From contig NYMS01000029.1 of the NCBI GenBank assembly GCA_002529455.1, forward strand, positions 1-64,000: a stretch of 64,000 bases of DNA, read 5' to 3'. The stretch is from Glycomyces fuscus (GTDB taxonomy: Bacteria > Actinomycetota > Actinomycetes > Streptosporangiales > Streptosporangiaceae). The stretch's first letter is position 1. The number at the start of each line of letters is the position of its first letter. Below are positions 51,455 to 60,370 of this stretch, piece after piece. Below the pieces are notes generated by a model, which saw only the letters and a program-made list of their open reading frames with translations, was not told where the DNA came from and did not search any database. The position numbers and the translations under genes were made by a program.

Positions 51455-52258
51455 ATGGGATCAGCGTCGCCGGGGAGCCGGGGCGAGGGGCTCACGGGCG
51501 GACCCCGGTCGCGGCACGCCCGCCCGCACTCGCTGACCTCGCAGGTCGTCGCCTTCGTCGAGGAGCTGTGCGTGGGCCCCGACGCGAAACCGGGCACCCA
51601 GCTGCCCTCGGAGAAGGAGCTCGCCGAACGCTTCGGGGTGAGCCGGGTCGTGCTGCGCGAGGCCATGAAGACCCTGGAGACCAAGGGCCTGGTGCACCGG
51701 CGCCAGGGCAAGCCCGCGGTCATCGCCTCGCCCAACGCCCTGCCGGTGCAGAACTTCGTGGCCCTGTCGGTGCTGCGCGACCACCGGGCGCTGATGGAGT
51801 TCACCGAGATCCGCAAGGCGCTGGAGGTGCACGGCGCCCGGCTGGCCGCGCAGCGCGTCGCCGGACCGGAGGAGGAGCAGACCCGCGAGCACATCGCCCG
51901 GGCCCGCCAGGCCATCGCCGACATGCGCGCCGCGCCCCTGGACGTGCCCAACCGGGTGCGCACCGACTTCGCCTTCCACCAGGCCCTGATCGCGGCCTCG
52001 GGGAACCGGAGCCTCACCCAGATCCTGGACGCGCTCGAACAGTCGCTGGCCGACAGCCGCGAGCAGAGCCACCGCCGATTCCTGGCCGCGGCGAAGGACC
52101 CCGCGGTCTCCGCGACCGAGCACGAGGAGGTCCTGGAGGCCGTGCTGAGCGGAGACCCCGCCCGCGCCGTGGCCGCGATGGAGGAGCACCTCCAGGTCAC
52201 CCTGCGCGAGATCGAGACCCGCCCCGAGGCGGAGGGGACGCGGGAGGAACCGGCCTGA
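51455..52258 (+). CDS. GntR-family regulator, FadR (FCD) subfamily
   Basis: 267 aa from ATG 51455. Winged helix near 25-90: SLTSQVVAFVEELCVGPDAKPGTQLPSEKELAERFGVSRVVLREAMKTLETKGLVHRRQG. The C-terminal helical FCD domain includes EIRKALEVHGARLAAQR near 120, DFAFHQALIAASGN near 170 and EHEEVLEAVLSGD near 225, with Asp/His residues that usually bind metal and a carboxylate ligand. Its place beside the PLP enzyme/NhaC operon suggests the ligand is an amino acid or keto acid of sulfur metabolism. Followed by the second dispersed palindrome. Confidence 0.9.
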   Translation: MGSASPGSRGEGLTGGPRSRHARPHSLTSQVVAFVEELCVGPDAKPGTQLPSEKELAERFGVSRVVLREAMKTLETKGLVHRRQGKPAVIASPNALPVQNFVALSVLRDHRALMEFTEIRKALEVHGARLAAQRVAGPEEEQTREHIARARQAIADMRAAPLDVPNRVRTDFAFHQALIAASGNRSLTQILDALEQSLADSREQSHRRFLAAAKDPAVSATEHEEVLEAVLSGDPARAVAAMEEHLQVTLREIETRPEAEGTREEPA

Positions 52259-52370
52259 CGGGCGGCCGGCCGCCGCTCACGCGTGGCCCCGTGGCCACGG
52301 GACGCGCCCCGGCGGACTCCCGCTGAGCCGGGAGCCTTCACGGAACACTCCCTGGCACCGCGCATTCGCC

Positions 52371-52429
52371 GTGATCTTGTACTTATAGCGGGGTTCGAGC
52401 GCCGAGATCGGCTATAAGTACAAGATCAC
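52371..52429. repeat. Dispersed palindromic element, copy 2
   Basis: 19-bp perfect arms GTGATCTTGTACTTATAGC (52371-52389) and its complement (52411-52429), with a 21-nt loop unrelated to copy 1. Flanked on the right by CGCAGGTCAGG exactly as copy 1. It lies between the convergent FadR-type gene and kdpD. Confidence 0.85.
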
Positions 52430-52471
52430 CGCAGGTCAGGGCCTCAGGAACCACATCGGCACCACCTCTGG

Positions 52472-55006
52472 TCAGCCCTCCGTCCCCGCCACGGGCAGGG
52501 TCAGGCGCAGCGTCAGCCCGCCGCCCGGGGTCGTCTCGGGCCGCAGTGAGCCCCCCATGGCCTCCATGAGCCCGCGCGAGAGCGCCAGCCCCAGCCCGAG
52601 CCCGGTCGCGCTGTCGGTGTCCCCGAGCCGCTGGAAGGGCACGAACATGCGCTCGCGCTCGTGCTCGGGCACCCCGGGGCCGTGGTCGGCCACCACGAGC
52701 TCCACCTGGTCGCCCGTCCAGGAGGCGGTGACCGAGGGCGGCCGGTCGTGCGGGCTGAAGCGCAGCGCGTTGCCCACCACGTTGGCCAGCACCCGCTCCA
52801 GCAGGCCGGGGTCGGCCGCGACCCCGGGCAGCTCCTCGGGCACCCCGACCCGCACGGCGCACGCCTGCTCGCCCAGGTCGTCCAGGGCCGCGAACACCGA
52901 CTCGCGCAGCGACAGGTCCGTGACCGTCACGCCCAGCACGCCCGCCTGGAGGCGGCTCATGTCCAGCAGGTCCGTCACCAGCCGGGTCAGGCGGTCCAGG
53001 GACGCGTCCGCCGTGGCCAGCAGCTCGGCCTGGACCTCCTCGCTGAAGCGCACCTCCTGGCTGCGCAGGCTGGTCACCGAGGCCTTGGCCGAGGCCAGGG
53101 GAGCCCGCAGGTCGTGGCTGACCGCGGCCAGCAGCGCGGTGCGCATCCGGTCGGCCTCCGCCAGCGGCCCGGCCGTGGCCGCCTCCTGGGCCAGCCGCTC
53201 CTGGCGCAGCGCGACGGCGGCCTGCGCGGCGAAGGCCTCGATGATGCGCCGCTCGCCCGCGCGGGGCCGGTGCCCGTGCAGCACCAGGGTCAGGCCCTCG
53301 TCCACGGGGACGTCCACGTCGGCCTCGCCCGGGGCCCCGCAGGGGAGCTTCCCGACGGAGGCGACCGCCTCCCACGCGCCGGGGTCGTTGCGGTGGTCGG
53401 GCCGGCAGGAGACGTCCGGCCTGCGCTCCAGCAGGGCGACCGACTCCAGGGAGAAGGTCTCGCGCAGCCGTTCCAGCAGCGCCTCCAGGGGGCGCGAGCC
53501 CCGCAGCACGCTCCCGGCCACCGTGGCCAGGGTCTGGGCCTCGGCGCTGGCCCGCGCCGCCTCGCGGGTGCGCCGCGCCGCCTGGTCGACCACCACGCTC
53601 ACCGCCACGGCCACGAACACGAACACCACGAGGGTGAGCAGGTTGGACGGCTGGTTCACCGCCAGGGTCTCGTAGGGCTCGGTGAAGAAGAGGTTGAGCA
53701 CCACGAACCCGCTGAACGCCGCCGCCAGCGCGGGCCACAGCCCGCCGACCAGCGCCGTGGCCGTCACCGTCGCGAAGACCAGCAGGATCCCGCCGCTGAG
53801 GTACTCCTCGTTGTGGGGGACGCCGGTACCGAAGGCCAGCAGCGCCAGCGCCGTGAGCGCCAGCGCGTACCCCGCCAGCCTGCGGCGGCGCGAGACCGCG
53901 CCCGAGCGCGCCCGCCCGGAGCCGCGCTCGGCCTCCTCCTGGGTGACCAGGTGGACGTCGACCGCCTCCGACAGCGCCGCGGTGGCCGCGCCCACCCCCG
54001 GCCGCAGCAGGCGGGCGAGCCTGCCCCGTCCGCTCGCGCCCAGGACCAGCTGGGTGGCGTTGACCCCCTGGGCGAACGCGATCAGCGCGGTGGGCACGTC
54101 CTCGCCCAGGACCTGGTGGTAGGTGCCGCCCAGGTCCTCCACCAGCACCCGCTGGCGGGCGAGCATGGCGGGGTCGGCGCCCACCGGGCCGTCGCCGAGC
54201 GCCACGTGCACGGCCAGCAGCTCGATACCCCTGCCGCGCCCCGCGATCCGGGCGGCCCTGCGGATGAGCGCCTCCCCGCCGGGACCGCCGCTCAGGCCCA
54301 CGACCACGCGTTCGCGGGTCTCCCACGCGGAGGACGCGCGGCGCCCGCCGCGGTGGCGCTCCAGCTCGTCGTCCACCCGCCCCGCCAGCCACAGCAGCGC
54401 CAGCTCGCGCAGGGCGGTCAGGGTGTCGACCCGGAAGTGGTGGCCCAGCACGGCGTCGATCCGGTCCGGGCCGTAGACGTTGCCGTGCGCCAGCCGCCGC
54501 CGCAGGGCCTCGGGAGTCATGTCCACCAGTTCGATCTGGTCGGCCCCGCGCACCCACGCGTCGGGCACGGTCTCGCTCTGGCGGGTCCCGGTGATGCGCT
54601 CCACGACGTCGTTGAGCGACTCCAGGTGCTGCACGTTGAGCGTGGACAGCACCGTGACCCCCGCTTCCAGCAGGGCCTCGATGTCCTGCCAGCGCCGGGC
54701 GTTGCGCGACCCGGGGGCGTTGGCGTGCGCGAGGTCGTCCACGAGCACGACCTGCGGGCGGCGGGCGAGCACGGCGTCCAGGTCCATCTCCTCGGAGCGG
54801 ACCCCCTGGTGGGTCAGGACCGCGCGCGGGACCGTCTCCAGGCCGTCGACCATCGCCTCCGTCAGCGCCCGGCCGTGGCTCTCCACGAACCCGATGACCA
54901 CGTCGGCGCCGCGGTCGCGGCGCCGGTGCGCCTCGTCCAGCATCCGGTAGGTCTTGCCGACACCGGGCGCCGCGCCCAGGTAGACGCGCAAGTGGCCGCG
55001 TGTCAT
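52472..55006 (-). CDS. kdpD: KdpD-type sensor histidine kinase
   Basis: 844 aa from ATG 55006 (GGGGG seven bases upstream; a longer form from 55063 is possible). N-terminal KdpD domain with Walker A LGAAPGVGKTYRMLDEAHRR and VDDLAHANAPGSRN; a UspA-like domain (about 230-350); four transmembrane helices (about 385-490); GAF-like region; then HisKA with SHDLRAPLASAKASVTSL (phospho-His) near 630 and HATPase motifs NVVGNALRFSPHD, DHGPGVP and GLGLGLALSRGLMEAMGG. It senses potassium/turgor and phosphorylates KdpE. No kdpFABC lies nearby. Confidence 0.94.
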   Translation of the reverse strand: MTRGHLRVYLGAAPGVGKTYRMLDEAHRRRDRGADVVIGFVESHGRALTEAMVDGLETVPRAVLTHQGVRSEEMDLDAVLARRPQVVLVDDLAHANAPGSRNARRWQDIEALLEAGVTVLSTLNVQHLESLNDVVERITGTRQSETVPDAWVRGADQIELVDMTPEALRRRLAHGNVYGPDRIDAVLGHHFRVDTLTALRELALLWLAGRVDDELERHRGGRRASSAWETRERVVVGLSGGPGGEALIRRAARIAGRGRGIELLAVHVALGDGPVGADPAMLARQRVLVEDLGGTYHQVLGEDVPTALIAFAQGVNATQLVLGASGRGRLARLLRPGVGAATAALSEAVDVHLVTQEEAERGSGRARSGAVSRRRRLAGYALALTALALLAFGTGVPHNEEYLSGGILLVFATVTATALVGGLWPALAAAFSGFVVLNLFFTEPYETLAVNQPSNLLTLVVFVFVAVAVSVVVDQAARRTREAARASAEAQTLATVAGSVLRGSRPLEALLERLRETFSLESVALLERRPDVSCRPDHRNDPGAWEAVASVGKLPCGAPGEADVDVPVDEGLTLVLHGHRPRAGERRIIEAFAAQAAVALRQERLAQEAATAGPLAEADRMRTALLAAVSHDLRAPLASAKASVTSLRSQEVRFSEEVQAELLATADASLDRLTRLVTDLLDMSRLQAGVLGVTVTDLSLRESVFAALDDLGEQACAVRVGVPEELPGVAADPGLLERVLANVVGNALRFSPHDRPPSVTASWTGDQVELVVADHGPGVPEHERERMFVPFQRLGDTDSATGLGLGLALSRGLMEAMGGSLRPETTPGGGLTLRLTLPVAGTEG

Positions 55007-55069
55007 CGTGTGCCCCCTTCCAGCTTCCCCATCCTGACCGGTCACAGAGGTGATTTCGGACATTTCACT

Positions 55070-55117
55070 GCTAACGGGACGCTAAATCCGGTCTCCGGGC
55101 TGCTAAGGGAGCGTTAT
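55070..55117. promoter_or_regulatory. Repeated GCTAA motifs in the kdpD-kdpE divergent promoter
   Basis: GCTAACGGGAC (55070), GCTAAATCC (55081) and GCTAAGGGAGCGTTA (55102-55116) form three GCTAA units plus a TAACG/CGTTA inverted pair in the 248-bp gap between divergent kdpD and kdpE. A response-regulator (KdpE) binding region is plausible. Confidence 0.4.
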
Positions 55118-55254
55118 CGCGCCCGCCGTCCCCGCCGGCGCCGCGCAGAGTCGTTCCGGCGCCCGTGCCGTCACCACCTGCGGACACGGCGCCCCTAACA
55201 TCGTCAGCGCAAGGCCCCTCCCGGGGCACCCGGACGGGGGAGATACGGACCAGT

Positions 55255-56019
55255 ATGGACACGGACACCGGCACCGGCGCGGACAGAGCGCCCTCGGTCC
55301 TCGTCGTCGACGACGACCCCCTCATCCGCAGGACGCTGGAGGTGAACCTGCGGGCCCGAGGCTACAGCGCCTACCTCGCCGACACCGGCGAGCACGCGCT
55401 GCGGCTGGTGGCCCGCCACCGCCCCGACCTGATCCTGCTCGACCTGGGCCTGTCCGGGATGGACGGCCTGGACGTCCTGCGGGGACTGCGCGGGTGGACG
55501 AACGTGCCGGTGGTCGTGCTCTCGGGGCGCGACACCGAGCCGATGAAGGTCCAGGCGCTGGACCTGGGCGCCGACGACTACGTCATCAAGCCCTTCGGGA
55601 TGGACGAGCTGTTCGCCCGGGTGCGGGCGGCCATGCGCCGCTCCGCCGTGCCCGAGTACGAGGCCGCGGTGGTCACCGCGGACTTCACGATCGACCTGGC
55701 CGCCAAGCAGGTCCTGCGCGGCGGCGAGCCGGTGCGGCTGACACCGCGCCAGTGGCACATCGTGGAGGTCCTGGCGCGCAACCCCGACCGCCTGGTCACC
55801 CACAAGCACCTGCTCAACGAGGTGTGGGGCCCCTCCTACGGGCGCGAGAGCAACTACCTGCGGGTGTTCATGACCAAGATCCGCCAGCGCCTGGAGCCGG
55901 ACCCGCCCCGGCCGCGCTACTTCCTCACCGAACCCGGGCTGGGCTACCGGTTCCGGCCGGGCGGTGGCGGTCCGGCGGGGGGAGCGCCCGAACGGGGCGG
56001 CCGGGAGGCCGGCGAATGA
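55255..56019 (+). CDS. kdpE: KdpE-type response regulator (OmpR family)
   Basis: 254 aa from ATG 55255. Receiver domain: VLVVDDDPLIRRTLEVNL near 15, phospho-Asp in LILLDLGLSGMDGLDVLRGLRG near 60, KPFGMDELFARVRAAMRR near 108. Winged helix: LTPRQWHIVEVLARNPDRLVTHKHLLNEVWGPSYGRESNYLRVFMTKIRQRLE near 160-220. The GRESNYLRVFMTKIRQ stretch is typical of KdpE. The C-terminal 20 residues are Gly-rich. It overlaps the potassium channel gene by ATGA, so that gene is its most direct target candidate. Confidence 0.93.
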   Translation: MDTDTGTGADRAPSVLVVDDDPLIRRTLEVNLRARGYSAYLADTGEHALRLVARHRPDLILLDLGLSGMDGLDVLRGLRGWTNVPVVVLSGRDTEPMKVQALDLGADDYVIKPFGMDELFARVRAAMRRSAVPEYEAAVVTADFTIDLAAKQVLRGGEPVRLTPRQWHIVEVLARNPDRLVTHKHLLNEVWGPSYGRESNYLRVFMTKIRQRLEPDPPRPRYFLTEPGLGYRFRPGGGGPAGGAPERGGREAGE

Positions 56020-57452
56020 GAGCGGGAACCGGACGGGTCCCGCCGGGCCCGCGGGCCCCGCGGAGCCCGGTCCGGACCCGCGCCCGCGTCCGCGCCGACA
56101 GGAGGCTGCGCGACCTGTCCGGGTGGTTCAAACCGCCGCAGCTGACGGCGGCGGCCTTCGGCGTCCTGGTGCTGGTCGGCGCGGGCCTGCTGTCGCTGCC
56201 CGCCGCCACCGAGTCCGGGGAGGGGGCGCCCTTCGCCACGGCGCTGTTCACCGCGACCTCGGCGGCCAGCGTGACCGGTCTGGCGGTGGAGGACACCGCC
56301 TCCTACTGGTCGGGGACGGGCGAGGCGGTGATCCTGCTCCTGATCCAGGTCGGCGGGTTCGGCATCATGGCGCTGGCGACCGTCCTGACCCTGGTGGTGG
56401 GGCGAAAGCTGGGACTGCGGATGGCGGTGCGTACGGGGTCGGAGGCCAAGGTGGTCACGCTGGGCGAGGTGCGCCAGCTGGTCACCGGCGTCCTGGTGGT
56501 GACGGCGGTGTTCGAGACGGCCCTGGCGGTGGCGCTGACGCTGCGCTGGTGGCTGGGGTATGGCCTGCCCCTGTCCGAGGCCGCCTACACGGGCCTCTTC
56601 CACGCCGTCTCGGCCTTCAACAACGCCGGGTTCGCGCTCTACGCCGACAGCCTCACGGGATTCGCCGAGGACCCGTGGATCACGGTCCCGGTCGCCCTGG
56701 GTGTGCTGGCCGGAGGGCTCGGGTTCCCGGTGTGGGTGGAGCTGTGGCGCTTCACCCGGCGCCGCTCCGAGCAGCGCCACTGGACGCTGCACGTCAGGAT
56801 CACCCTGGTGATGACGGGGCTGCTGCTCGTGGTGGGCTTCGTGGCCTTCCTGGTCCTGGAGTGGTCCAACCCGGCGACGATGGGCGGGCTCGGCCCGCGC
56901 GGGAAGCTCCTCACCGCCTTCTTCCAGTCGGTGATGCCGCGCACGGCGGGCTTCAACAGCCTCGACTTCGGACAGATGAACACCCAGACCCTGCTGGTCA
57001 CCGACATCCTGATGTTCGTCGGGGGAGGCAGCGCGGGCACGGCCGGGGGCATCAAGGTGACGACCTTCGCCGTGCTGGCCTTCGTGATCTACGCCAACGT
57101 GCGCGGAGAGCCCACGGTCCACGTGGCGGGCCGCCGCCTGGCCGAGGGCACCGCCTCGCAGGCGACCACGGTGGTGCTGCTGGCGCTGGGCCTGGTCCTG
57201 GCGGGGACGATGACGCTGATGACCGTCTCCCCGTTCACCCTGGACCAGATCCTGTTCGAGACGACGTCGGCCTTCGCCACGGTCGGCCTGTCCACCGGCA
57301 TCACGGCCGACCTGCCGCTACTGGGGCAGATGGTGCTGGTGTTCCTGATGTTCGTGGGCCGGATCGGGCCGATCACGCTGGCCTCGGCCCTGGCCCTGCG
57401 GCGCCGCCCCCGCCTCTACGAGCTGCCCGAGGAGCGGCCGATCGTCGGTTGA
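56016..57452 (+). CDS. KtrB/TrkH-family potassium uptake channel subunit
   Basis: 478 aa. An Arg/Pro-rich cytoplasmic tail of about 38 residues is followed by four M1-P-M2 repeats. Selectivity-filter glycines are seen in SVTGLAV (about 88), NNAGFAL (about 207), RTAGFNS (about 310) and TVGLSTG (about 428), so the pore looks intact. Such channels need a cytoplasmic KtrA/TrkA RCK ring for gating; none is encoded here. Co-transcribed with kdpE by ATGA overlap, implying induction at low potassium. Confidence 0.93.
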   Translation: MRAGTGRVPPGPRAPRSPVRTRARVRADRRLRDLSGWFKPPQLTAAAFGVLVLVGAGLLSLPAATESGEGAPFATALFTATSAASVTGLAVEDTASYWSGTGEAVILLLIQVGGFGIMALATVLTLVVGRKLGLRMAVRTGSEAKVVTLGEVRQLVTGVLVVTAVFETALAVALTLRWWLGYGLPLSEAAYTGLFHAVSAFNNAGFALYADSLTGFAEDPWITVPVALGVLAGGLGFPVWVELWRFTRRRSEQRHWTLHVRITLVMTGLLLVVGFVAFLVLEWSNPATMGGLGPRGKLLTAFFQSVMPRTAGFNSLDFGQMNTQTLLVTDILMFVGGGSAGTAGGIKVTTFAVLAFVIYANVRGEPTVHVAGRRLAEGTASQATTVVLLALGLVLAGTMTLMTVSPFTLDQILFETTSAFATVGLSTGITADLPLLGQMVLVFLMFVGRIGPITLASALALRRRPRLYELPEERPIVG

Positions 57453-57508
57453 GCGGTGCGCGGGGGCCGGGGCCTCCCGGGTCCGCGCGGCTCGCGGGGG
57501 CCGGGCCC

Positions 57509-58657
57509 TCACCCCTGCCGGGCGAGGGCCGCGGTGATCTCGGCGACGGTGGCCTTGGCCGTGCGCCCGGCACCGATGAGGGTGGCCGAGGCGGCGCCGG
57601 TCCAGTTCCCGTAGCCCAGCAGGAACAGGCGGGGCTCGGCCGCGGCCCGGGCGCCCTCCAACGGGATCCGGCCCCGGCCGTCCTCCAGCCCCAGCGGGGC
57701 CAGGTGGTCCAGCACCGGCCGAAACCCCGTGCACCACAGGACGGCGTCGCAGTCCAGCGCGGTGCCGTCGGCCCAGGCCACACCGGTGCGGGTGAGGCGG
57801 TCGAACATCGGCTCGGCCTTGAGCGCGCCGCGCTCGCGCGCCTCGCGGACCGTCGGCACCACCACGATGTCGCCGAGGCCGCCGACCCCCTCGGGGGCCT
57901 TCTCGCCCCGCCGCTCCGCCCGCTGCGCCCGGGTGGCGATATCGAACAGGGCGCGTCCGTCCACGTCGTCGGGCAGGAACCGGGGCGGGCGCGGGGTGGC
58001 CCAGGTCGTCTCGGCCGCCTGCGACAGCTCGGCGAGGATCTGCGCCGCGGAGTTGCCGCCGCCCACGACCACGACCCGCTGCCCGGCGAACTCCTCCGGG
58101 CCCCGGTAGTCCACCGTGTGCAGCTGCCTGCCCGCGAACAGCTCCCGGCCCGGGACGTCGGGGACGTGGGGCGCCCGCCAGGTGCCGGTGGCGCTGATGA
58201 CGTAGCGGGCGCGCCACTCCGCCCGTCTCCCGCCACCGCCCGGGGGGCGTTCCGAGGGGGAGCGGGTCGCCCCCGACGGGTGCTCGCGCCCGACCCCCTC
58301 CCGCGCGACCACGCGCAGGGCCCCGTCCGCCCGCTCGACCGCCTCCACGCGGACGGGGCGATGCACCGGCAGTTCGTAGCGGCGCTCGTACTCGCCCAGG
58401 TACCAGGCCACGTGCCGCGCGCTCGGGTACTCCCGGCCCTCCTCGGCGGGCATCCACCACCCCGGCAGCATGCTGTGCTCCGCGGGGGAGAACAGCCGCA
58501 GCGAGTCCCAGTACTCGGTCCAGGACCCGCCCGGCCCCCCACCGGAGTCCAGGACGGCGAAGTCGGCCTTCGCGCGCCGCAGGAAGTACCCCGCGGCGAG
58601 CCCGGCCTGCCCGCCGCCGACCACCACCACGTCGTGCACGTGCTCCGTGCCGTCCAT
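57509..58657 (-). CDS. FAD-dependent monooxygenase-like oxidoreductase (CzcO/FMO family)
   Basis: 382 aa. FAD-binding VVVGGGQAGLAAGYFLRRA near 11, ARYVISATGTWRAPHVPDVPG near 148, NADPH-binding VVVVGGGNSAAQILAELS near 187, and the late ATG-like motif LWCTGFRPVLDHLAPLGL near 300. The FMO fingerprint (FxGxxxHxxx) is replaced by FAGRQLHTVDY. Members oxidise amines, sulfides, ketones or organoarsenicals; the substrate is unknown. Same strand, 50 bp after yeeE, so perhaps in a sulfur-related transcript. Confidence 0.88.
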   Translation of the reverse strand: MDGTEHVHDVVVVGGGQAGLAAGYFLRRAKADFAVLDSGGGPGGSWTEYWDSLRLFSPAEHSMLPGWWMPAEEGREYPSARHVAWYLGEYERRYELPVHRPVRVEAVERADGALRVVAREGVGREHPSGATRSPSERPPGGGGRRAEWRARYVISATGTWRAPHVPDVPGRELFAGRQLHTVDYRGPEEFAGQRVVVVGGGNSAAQILAELSQAAETTWATPRPPRFLPDDVDGRALFDIATRAQRAERRGEKAPEGVGGLGDIVVVPTVREARERGALKAEPMFDRLTRTGVAWADGTALDCDAVLWCTGFRPVLDHLAPLGLEDGRGRIPLEGARAAAEPRLFLLGYGNWTGAASATLIGAGRTAKATVAEITAALARQG

Positions 58658-58707
58658 CCACCGTCCCCCTCGTCAGCGGTGCCGCGGCGACCGCCGCGGC
58701 CGGGCGT

Positions 58708-60033
58708 TCAGCAGACGCTGTCGCCCGGCTTGGGCACGCCCAGACCGAACAGGCTACGGGCCCGCAGCCCCGCCCAGGTCCCCGCCAGGGCGAAGACCGC
58801 CCACAGCCATCCGTGCAGGCTGCCCGAGCCGATCCCGGCCAGGTAGGCGCCGATGTTGCAGCCGCCCGCCAGGCGGGCGCCCACGCCCATGAGAACGCCG
58901 CCCGCGAGCCCGGCGGCGACCAGCTTCCAGCTCAGGCCGGTGTGCAGCTTCCACGCTCCGGCGGCGGCCGCGGCCGCCGCAGCGCCGAGGATGATGCCGA
59001 TGTTGGTCAGGCTGTTCTTGTCCTGGAGCACCGGACCGGCCAGCTGAGCGGCCTGCCCGGGCTGGTTCCAGAACGCCCAGGTCTCGGGGTGCGCGCCCAG
59101 CAGCTGGAGCGCCTTGGCGCCCCACAGGTTGAAGGCGGAGGTGATGCCCCAGGCCCCGCCGGAGACCAGCAGCACCGCCGCGCCGAGCGCGGACAGCACC
59201 AGGGCGCCGACGATCATGGGCCAGCTGCCCCGGACCACGCGCAGCGGGCCACGCGCCGAGGGCGGTGTGCCCACGGGCGGCGGGACGCGGCGGTTCTGCA
59301 CCGCGCGGGTGCCCACGACCACGGCAGCCAGCACGGCGACGGTGATCGCCCAGGAGCCGCCCCACCCCACGTGGTCGGAGAGCAGGAACGGCGGCAGCGC
59401 GGGCAGGTCGTTCACCAGCGGCCACGCGGCACTGTAGACCACCGAGCCCGCGATGAAGCCGACCAGGGTGATGACGATGGCCGACTGGCCGGAGCCGACC
59501 GCGAAGAGCGTGCCCGAGGCGCAGGCGCCGCCCAGCTGCATGCCCGCGCCGAACAGGAAGGCGCCCAGGAACAGGGCGATGCCGATGGGTCCGGCCGAGG
59601 GCTGCGGGTCGTTGCCGAACAGCCCGGTTCCGGTCCCGATGACCAGCGCGAACAGGGTCGCGGTGGTGCCCAGCAGCACGGCGTGCGCGCGCAGGCCGGT
59701 GCCGTTGCCCACGGCGAGGAACTGCCGCCAGGCGGAGGTGAAGCCGAACCGGGAGTGGAACAGGGTGAAGCCCAGGCCCGTGCCCAGGAGCAGCAGGACG
59801 GCGGGCAGCGCGCCGTGGGTGCTCCACACGTGGGCGGCCAGGCCCGCGGCCACGGCCAGGGCGATCCCCAGCGGCCACCAGCGGACCGGGCCGGCATCGG
59901 CGGCCCGGGGCCGCGGGGCGGACAGGGTCGGCCGCCAGCTCAGGGCCAGGGCGGGCGAGACGGGCGCGGCGGTGGCGGCGTCCGCGGGGGAGCGGTCGGC
60001 GGCGCCGGGAGGCGCCACGGGGTGAGTGGTCAC
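58708..60033 (-). CDS. YeeE/YedE-family sulfur (thiosulfate) transporter
   Basis: 441 aa from GTG 60033 (in-frame start at 60180 possible; neither has a strong ribosome site). About nine to ten hydrophobic helices. The two family cysteine motifs are clear: GAGMQLGGACASGTLFAVGSGQ near 175 and GARLAGGCNIGAYLAGIGSGSLHGW near 395, which relay thiosulfate in TsuA-type YeeE proteins. No TusA/YeeD gene adjoins. The FadR-type 11-bp dyad at 60272 is 239 bp upstream. Confidence 0.9.
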   Translation of the reverse strand: MTTHPVAPPGAADRSPADAATAAPVSPALALSWRPTLSAPRPRAADAGPVRWWPLGIALAVAAGLAAHVWSTHGALPAVLLLLGTGLGFTLFHSRFGFTSAWRQFLAVGNGTGLRAHAVLLGTTATLFALVIGTGTGLFGNDPQPSAGPIGIALFLGAFLFGAGMQLGGACASGTLFAVGSGQSAIVITLVGFIAGSVVYSAAWPLVNDLPALPPFLLSDHVGWGGSWAITVAVLAAVVVGTRAVQNRRVPPPVGTPPSARGPLRVVRGSWPMIVGALVLSALGAAVLLVSGGAWGITSAFNLWGAKALQLLGAHPETWAFWNQPGQAAQLAGPVLQDKNSLTNIGIILGAAAAAAAAGAWKLHTGLSWKLVAAGLAGGVLMGVGARLAGGCNIGAYLAGIGSGSLHGWLWAVFALAGTWAGLRARSLFGLGVPKPGDSVC

Positions 60034-60271
60034 GGGGAAGCTGTCCAAACGGTGACGGAGCGGGTGTCGGCCGTGGCCGAACGGGGACGGGGGACACCGG
60101 TACCGCGGGGACGCCGGGCGCGGGGAGACCGCGCGCGGGAGAAGGGGACGGGGCCCGGTCAGCGCACGCCGTCGCGGCACCGGCGGCGACAGAGGCCGTC
60201 ATCGGTGCTCGTCAGCGACATGGAGATGAGCGCCATGCTCAAGAAATGGGCTGTACCGGACACGGAGGTCA

Positions 60272-60282
60272 TTGTAGGACAA
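60272..60282. promoter_or_regulatory. Second TTGTAGGACAA operator upstream of yeeE
   Basis: Identical to the 11-mer at 51341-51351. Read on the minus strand both continue into ATGACC (TTGTCCTACAA then GATGACC at 51341, TGACC at 60272), so the match extends beyond the dyad with one indel. It lies in the 190-337 bp gap upstream of the sulfur transporter. Confidence 0.55.
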
Positions 60283-60370
60283 AGTCATGCGGGAGTGACG
60301 GCGCCGTGACGAAGCGCACGGACGCGCGGGGTCCGGGACCCGTGCCCCCGGACCCCGTGCACGCCCGGAC

